Source of the DNA: Collinsella aerofaciens
Lineage (GTDB): Bacteria > Actinomycetota > Coriobacteriia > Coriobacteriales > Coriobacteriaceae
DNA length: 64,000 nucleotides
Direction: 5' to 3'
Assembly (NCBI RefSeq): GCF_028206795.1
Contig: NZ_JAQLFJ010000001.1
Location: 186,001-250,000, forward strand
Numbering within the stretch: the stretch's first letter is position 1; every line of letters begins with the position of its first letter. A program made the position numbers and the translations under genes. The notes under the pieces were generated by a model that saw only the letters and a list, made by a program, of their open reading frames with translations, was not told the DNA's origin and ran no database searches. Below, piece after piece: positions 60,905-64,000 of the stretch.

Positions 60905-61873
60905 CTATTTCGCGAATAGGTTCTTGAGGTTGAACTCGGCCTGTACCGTGCGGAGCATGAGGTCGGTGTCGTCCAGACCCAGATGCTGCTCGTTGGCGTC
61001 GGGCGCGAGGGTGCCGCGACGGCGTGCCCAGTTCTCGAGCGCGGCGGGGGCGGACTCGCGGGGGAGCGAGCGCACGTCGGCGTCCAGGCTGCGGCAGATC
61101 TGGCGCGAGTCGATGACGATGATCTTGCCGGCGCGGCGTGCCTCGGCGTAGCCGTCCAGGTGGATCTTGAACCAGCTGTCCTCAAAGGCGGCGTTGTGTG
61201 CCATGTACGGGTACTTCTTCATAAGCTTGAGCAGCTGCTTTTGCAGCTCTTTGTTCTCGCGGAACGGCTTTTTGCCGTCGATGTCGTCCCAGGTGATGTG
61301 GTGGATATTCGACAACGGCACATCCTCGCCGCGGTAGATGTCGGGCAGGCCGCAGTAGTGTGCCTCGGCGTCATGCGGGACGGCGTCGCTGGTGAGCTCC
61401 ATGATCTCCCAGCCCACGTTGATGATATAGCCGCGCTCGGGTGCACGGCCGGTGGTCTCGATGTCGATACCGAGCACGGTGCCCTGGATGGGCTTGCGGG
61501 CGTAGGCCACGCCGAGCGCGTCGCGGTCGCCGCGGATTTCGCGCATAACGGACGCGGCGGTGCGCTTTTGCATCTTGCCGATGGCGGCGCAGGTGTCGGC
61601 ATCGGACAGGCCGCGCGAGAGCGTCGCGGGCGTCACGTTGCGCAGACGCGCCTCGCCAATCTGGTCGCACAGGTCGCGGTTGCGGTCGGCCAGGTCGCGC
61701 ACGGTGGCAAAGTCGAAGCCGGGGTCGCCCTCGGCGGTAAAGTACTCGGTCTCGAGCACCTTGAGGGCCTCCTCGCCCTTCTGGCGCTCGGACTCCATGG
61801 CGCCGTGGTCGCCGTAGATAAACATGGGGATAAACGGCTGGCGCTCGTATTCGAGTGCTTGCGATACGTTCAT
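60905..61873 (-). CDS. DEDDh-type 3'-5' exonuclease
   Basis: A 322-residue protein with GGAG before the ATG. Residues 1-135 are helical and specific to this lineage. The exonuclease domain starts at GTVLGIDIETTG (Exo I, Asp and Glu), continues with AHNAAFEDSWF (Exo II Asp) and ends with QHLGLDDTDLML (Exo III, His and Asp). This makes it DnaQ-like DEDDh. Such enzymes trim RNA or DNA 3' ends, or act as proofreading subunits. The helical N-terminal extension could bind a partner. Confidence 0.88.
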   Translation of the reverse strand: MNVSQALEYERQPFIPMFIYGDHGAMESERQKGEEALKVLETEYFTAEGDPGFDFATVRDLADRNRDLCDQIGEARLRNVTPATLSRGLSDADTCAAIGKMQKRTAASVMREIRGDRDALGVAYARKPIQGTVLGIDIETTGRAPERGYIINVGWEIMELTSDAVPHDAEAHYCGLPDIYRGEDVPLSNIHHITWDDIDGKKPFRENKELQKQLLKLMKKYPYMAHNAAFEDSWFKIHLDGYAEARRAGKIIVIDSRQICRSLDADVRSLPRESAPAALENWARRRGTLAPDANEQHLGLDDTDLMLRTVQAEFNLKNLFAK

Positions 61874-62044
61874 ATGCTACTCCTTGGACGGGCCGCGTTG
61901 TGCGGCTCGAGGTTACTGAGTTATGGCGAGATGATAGTTTACCATAGGCAACTATTGGCACCGCGCCCGGGACAACTACAATACCCTAGTTGACCGCTAG
62001 GACTTTTACAATGCTGCCGAAAGACACGAAAGGTTCCATCCGTC

Positions 62045-63133
62045 ATGGATTTACTGATTGATATTCTGCTCGACGCCGGCAAGGACACGCTGTCGCTGCT
62101 GCCGTTTTTGTTGGTGACGTATCTTGCTCTCGAGACACTTGAGCACGTTGCGGGCGACCGCGTCAACGGCGCTATCAAGCGCGCCGGCGCTGCGGGTCCC
62201 GTGGTTGGCTCGCTGCTGGGCATGGTGCCGCAGTGCGGATTTTCGGCCATGGCAGCAACGCTGTACGCCGGCCGTGTCGTGACCTTGGGCACGTTGGTGG
62301 CGGTGTTCCTTTCGACCTCCGATGAGATGCTGCCGCTGTTGCTTGCCGAGCAGGTTCCCGTGCAGACTATGGCGATGCTTTTGGCTTCGAAAGCGCTGAT
62401 CGCACTGGTCACGGGTTTTATCGTGGACGCTGCCATTCGCGGCCTGCGCCGTAACGCCCGCGCGCACGCGGCGATTCGCCGTACCGTGCTGGGAACCGCG
62501 GCCAACCCGGCCCACGTGAACTGCGCGCACGACGACCACAGCGGCGGTGACATCATCGACGAGGTGGCCGAGGCAGGCGTGAGCGCCGACCACATCCACG
62601 AGCTGTGCGAGCGCGACCATTGCGGTTGTGATGAAGACGAGGACGAGCACGAACACGGACATGGCCACGATCACGGTCATGAGGGCGAACATGAACACCA
62701 TGACGGTCACGGTCACTCTCACTCCCACGAAGGGACGCCTGTCCTGTCGATCATCCGCAGTGCGATCTCGCACACCGTGCAGGTCTCGGTATTCATTTTT
62801 CTGGTGACGCTGATTCTGGTCGCCGTGCTCGAGACGTTCGGCGAGTCCGCGATCGAGCAGTTCCTGCGCGGCAACGAGACACTCGCTGTCCTGGGTTCGG
62901 CGCTTGTCGGGCTGATTCCCAATTGCTCGGCGAGCGTGGTCATTACACAGCTGTATCTGGAAGGCGCGCTGCAACTGGCGCCGATGCTCGCCGGCACGCT
63001 CATTTCCGCCGGCGTGGGTTATCTGGTGCTGTTCCGCACCAACCGCAGCGCCCGCGAAAATGCCGTGTTCCTGATCATGATGTACGTCATCGGCGCTGGC
63101 TGGGGCCTCATCCTCTCCGCCGTTGGCCTCTAA
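62045..63133 (+). CDS. ArsP_2-type putative metal exporter with His-rich loop
   Basis: A 362-residue membrane protein of the ArsP_2 family (putative 10-TM heavy-metal exporters, often named putative manganese transporter). The two halves carry repeated motifs, VPQCGFSAMAATLY and IPNCSASVVITQLY, each with a Cys in a Pro-x-Cys turn. Between them lies a cytoplasmic loop (about 165-235) packed with HEHGHGHDHGHEG-type His/Asp/Glu, well suited to bind Zn, Ni, Co or Mn. ACGAAAGG lies upstream. No operator like those of the ArsR gene is seen before it. Confidence 0.88.
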   Translation: MDLLIDILLDAGKDTLSLLPFLLVTYLALETLEHVAGDRVNGAIKRAGAAGPVVGSLLGMVPQCGFSAMAATLYAGRVVTLGTLVAVFLSTSDEMLPLLLAEQVPVQTMAMLLASKALIALVTGFIVDAAIRGLRRNARAHAAIRRTVLGTAANPAHVNCAHDDHSGGDIIDEVAEAGVSADHIHELCERDHCGCDEDEDEHEHGHGHDHGHEGEHEHHDGHGHSHSHEGTPVLSIIRSAISHTVQVSVFIFLVTLILVAVLETFGESAIEQFLRGNETLAVLGSALVGLIPNCSASVVITQLYLEGALQLAPMLAGTLISAGVGYLVLFRTNRSARENAVFLIMMYVIGAGWGLILSAVGL

Positions 63134-63141
63134 GTAGGCCT

Positions 63142-63217
63142 AAAAAATGGGCTTCAAATAGCCATGCTCAGCGCCTGCGCAATGCGGCGACGCATGGCAT
63201 TTTGAAGCCCGTTTTTT
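63142..63217. terminator. Bidirectional terminator after the ArsP_2-type gene
   Basis: TGGGCTTCAAATAGCCATGC (63148-63167) pairs with GCATGGCATTTTGAAGCCC (63192-63210). It has A's before and T's after the stem, so it can work on both strands. Confidence 0.88.
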
Positions 63218-63252
63218 GTTGAGCAATGGATTCCGAGCGCTCACACCGCTCA

Positions 63253-63295
63253 AAACAAAAAGGTAGATTTTAGGCATGTCTCAAAAATCTACCTT
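63253..63295 (-). terminator. Terminator of the YaiI-family gene
   Basis: AAGGTAGATTTT (63260-63271) pairs with AAAAATCTACCTT (63283-63295). TTTTTGTTTTG follows on the minus strand. Confidence 0.85.
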
Positions 63296-63297
63296 GG

Positions 63298-63780
63298 TTA
63301 GTGCAGCAACTCGGTGAGGTTGCGTTTAAAGCGGGCGCGGTCTTCGCTGGTAAATGCTGCCGGACCGCGAGTGCGTCCGCCGGCGCGGCGTACCTTCTTT
63401 TCCTCGTGGCGAATAAACAGCTGCATGTCGATGGTTGCTTTGTCGTAGACGCGTCCGCGCACACCGATAGCGGCGGCATCGCGCCCGAGCACCATGCTCG
63501 CCAAGCCAATGTCCTGCGTCACGACCACGTCGCCCGCCTGCAGGCGTTCGACAATGGCAAAGTCGGCGCTGTCGGCGCCCACGCTCACGTCGAGCGTCGT
63601 GACCCAAAAGCCGCGTCGCGCGTGCTCGGCATCGCGCGGGTCGTCGCGGCGAATGTGCCGTTCCAGGTTTTGCGTGCTGTTGCCGGCGATAACAACGGCG
63701 ACGCCCGCCCGCCGCGCGCAGTCAATCGACTCGCGTGTGACCGGGCAGGCGTCTGCATCAATAAAGAGCGTTCGTGGCAT
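63298..63780 (-). CDS. YaiI/YqxD (UPF0178, DUF188) family protein
   Basis: A 160-residue protein with the family opening FIDADACPVTRESID and blocks VVIAGNSTQNLERH, DVSVGADSADFAIVERL and VVTQDIGLASMVLGRDA. Conserved Asp residues are placed as in PIN-like nucleases, and a nuclease role has been suggested for the family but is not established. The ATG directly follows the stop of the upstream HdeD-like gene, so translation is coupled. Confidence 0.9.
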   Translation of the reverse strand: MPRTLFIDADACPVTRESIDCARRAGVAVVIAGNSTQNLERHIRRDDPRDAEHARRGFWVTTLDVSVGADSADFAIVERLQAGDVVVTQDIGLASMVLGRDAAAIGVRGRVYDKATIDMQLFIRHEEKKVRRAGGRTRGPAAFTSEDRARFKRNLTELLH

Positions 63781-64000
63781 CTAGCGCACCAGTTTGCCAA
63801 ACTGAATGGCGCGAACAATGAGCGTCACGCCAAACACCAGCAGCGCGGCACCGCTAAAGATGACGAGCATCTTGGCCGACCACAGCGGATAGATAAACAC
63901 GAACATGCCCGCGATGATGGAGAGCGCGCCGCTCAGGATGGCGAGGGCGCGGTTGGCGGAAAGCTCGGATTCCAGAATCGACATGACGCCCTCGACGATC
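63781..64000 (-). CDS. HdeD-like (DUF308) membrane protein, 5' end outside the window
   Basis: The frame is open to the window edge and ends at TAG 63781-63783, leaving 72 or so residues. They hold two membrane helices (ALAILSGALSIIAGMFVFIYPL and a second from MLVIFSGAALLVFGVTLIV) with the repeated G-x-L-x-I-x-x-G-x-x-F-x-x-P pattern of HdeD/DUF308 proteins. In enterics HdeD supports acid resistance; elsewhere the role is unknown. An ATG at 63984 exists but lacks a ribosome site, so the true start is probably upstream. Confidence 0.72.
   Translation of the reverse strand, partial: IVEGVMSILESELSANRALAILSGALSIIAGMFVFIYPLWSAKMLVIFSGAALLVFGVTLIVRAIQFGKLVR

Overview
The window is a chromosomal stretch of a GC-rich, gene-dense Gram-positive bacterium. 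Gene content fits a gut coriobacterium of the Collinsella type: SRR-type Tat lipoproteins, LAXTG-like and other wall-anchor tails, a cobalamin-riboswitch surface protein, C69 and M20 dipeptidases, superoxide reductase, FchA, class III fructose bisphosphatase and a split queuosine pathway. The genus is inferred from overall character, not from a marker gene. No rRNA, tRNA, CRISPR array, prophage or intact transposase was found. All coding starts were re-chosen by eye from Shine-Dalgarno spacing.

Layout. 1-10.9 kb: tail of a SNF2 helicase, superoxide reductase, a degenerate NAD synthetase-like protein, ruvCAB behind a LexA-type box, formate-THF ligase, a membrane protein, a CDF transporter and a zinc-ribbon protein. 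10.9-12.4 kb: an accessory pocket with a candidate small-RNA/30-residue peptide pair whose convergent transcripts share 5' sequence, and an orphan HTH protein with a probable CTG start. 12.4-16.3 kb: a Tat-exported PI-PLC-like wall protein and a lipoprotein. 16.3-21.8 kb: fchA-folD (with a FolD that lacks the cyclohydrolase lysine), a C69 dipeptidase and a UbiB-type kinase. 21.8-27 kb: a cobalamin riboswitch followed by two surface proteins carrying five transcobalamin-like DUF4430 domains in total. 27-36 kb: two GtrA proteins, fbp, degV, a TIM-barrel protein, an RsmB-type methyltransferase and a MetRS-like protein with a broken KMSKS loop. 36-44.6 kb: queH, queA and tgt separated by a coiled-coil membrane protein and an SDR, with two copies of a structured intergenic element. 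44.6-48.6 kb: a RelB/YafQ toxin-antitoxin pair, a second degV, a HAD phosphatase and a PepV-like dipeptidase. 48.9-55.4 kb: pstSCAB, an ABC-F ATPase and a Cof phosphatase. 55.4-64 kb: metal homeostasis (MntR-like regulator, P1B ATPase, separate HMA chaperone, ArsR/SmtB sensor with matching operators, ArsP_2-type exporter), a MITE-like element beside a nuclease-fold protein, a DEDDh exonuclease, a YaiI protein and the end of an HdeD-like protein.

How the parts connect. Fhs, FchA and FolD supply the interconversion of one-carbon folates. QueH, QueA and Tgt cover base insertion and the last two steps of queuosine synthesis. The ArsR sensor, HMA protein and P1B ATPase form one regulated metal-efflux unit, shown by three near-identical operator sequences. 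The riboswitch and DUF4430 proteins suggest a cobalamin-responsive surface system, the most interesting candidate here. Intergenic DNA is rich in dyad repeats: three copies of one palindrome family, two copies of a covarying two-hairpin element, a 130-bp inverted repeat, a nested repeat cluster and a 249-bp MITE-like element.
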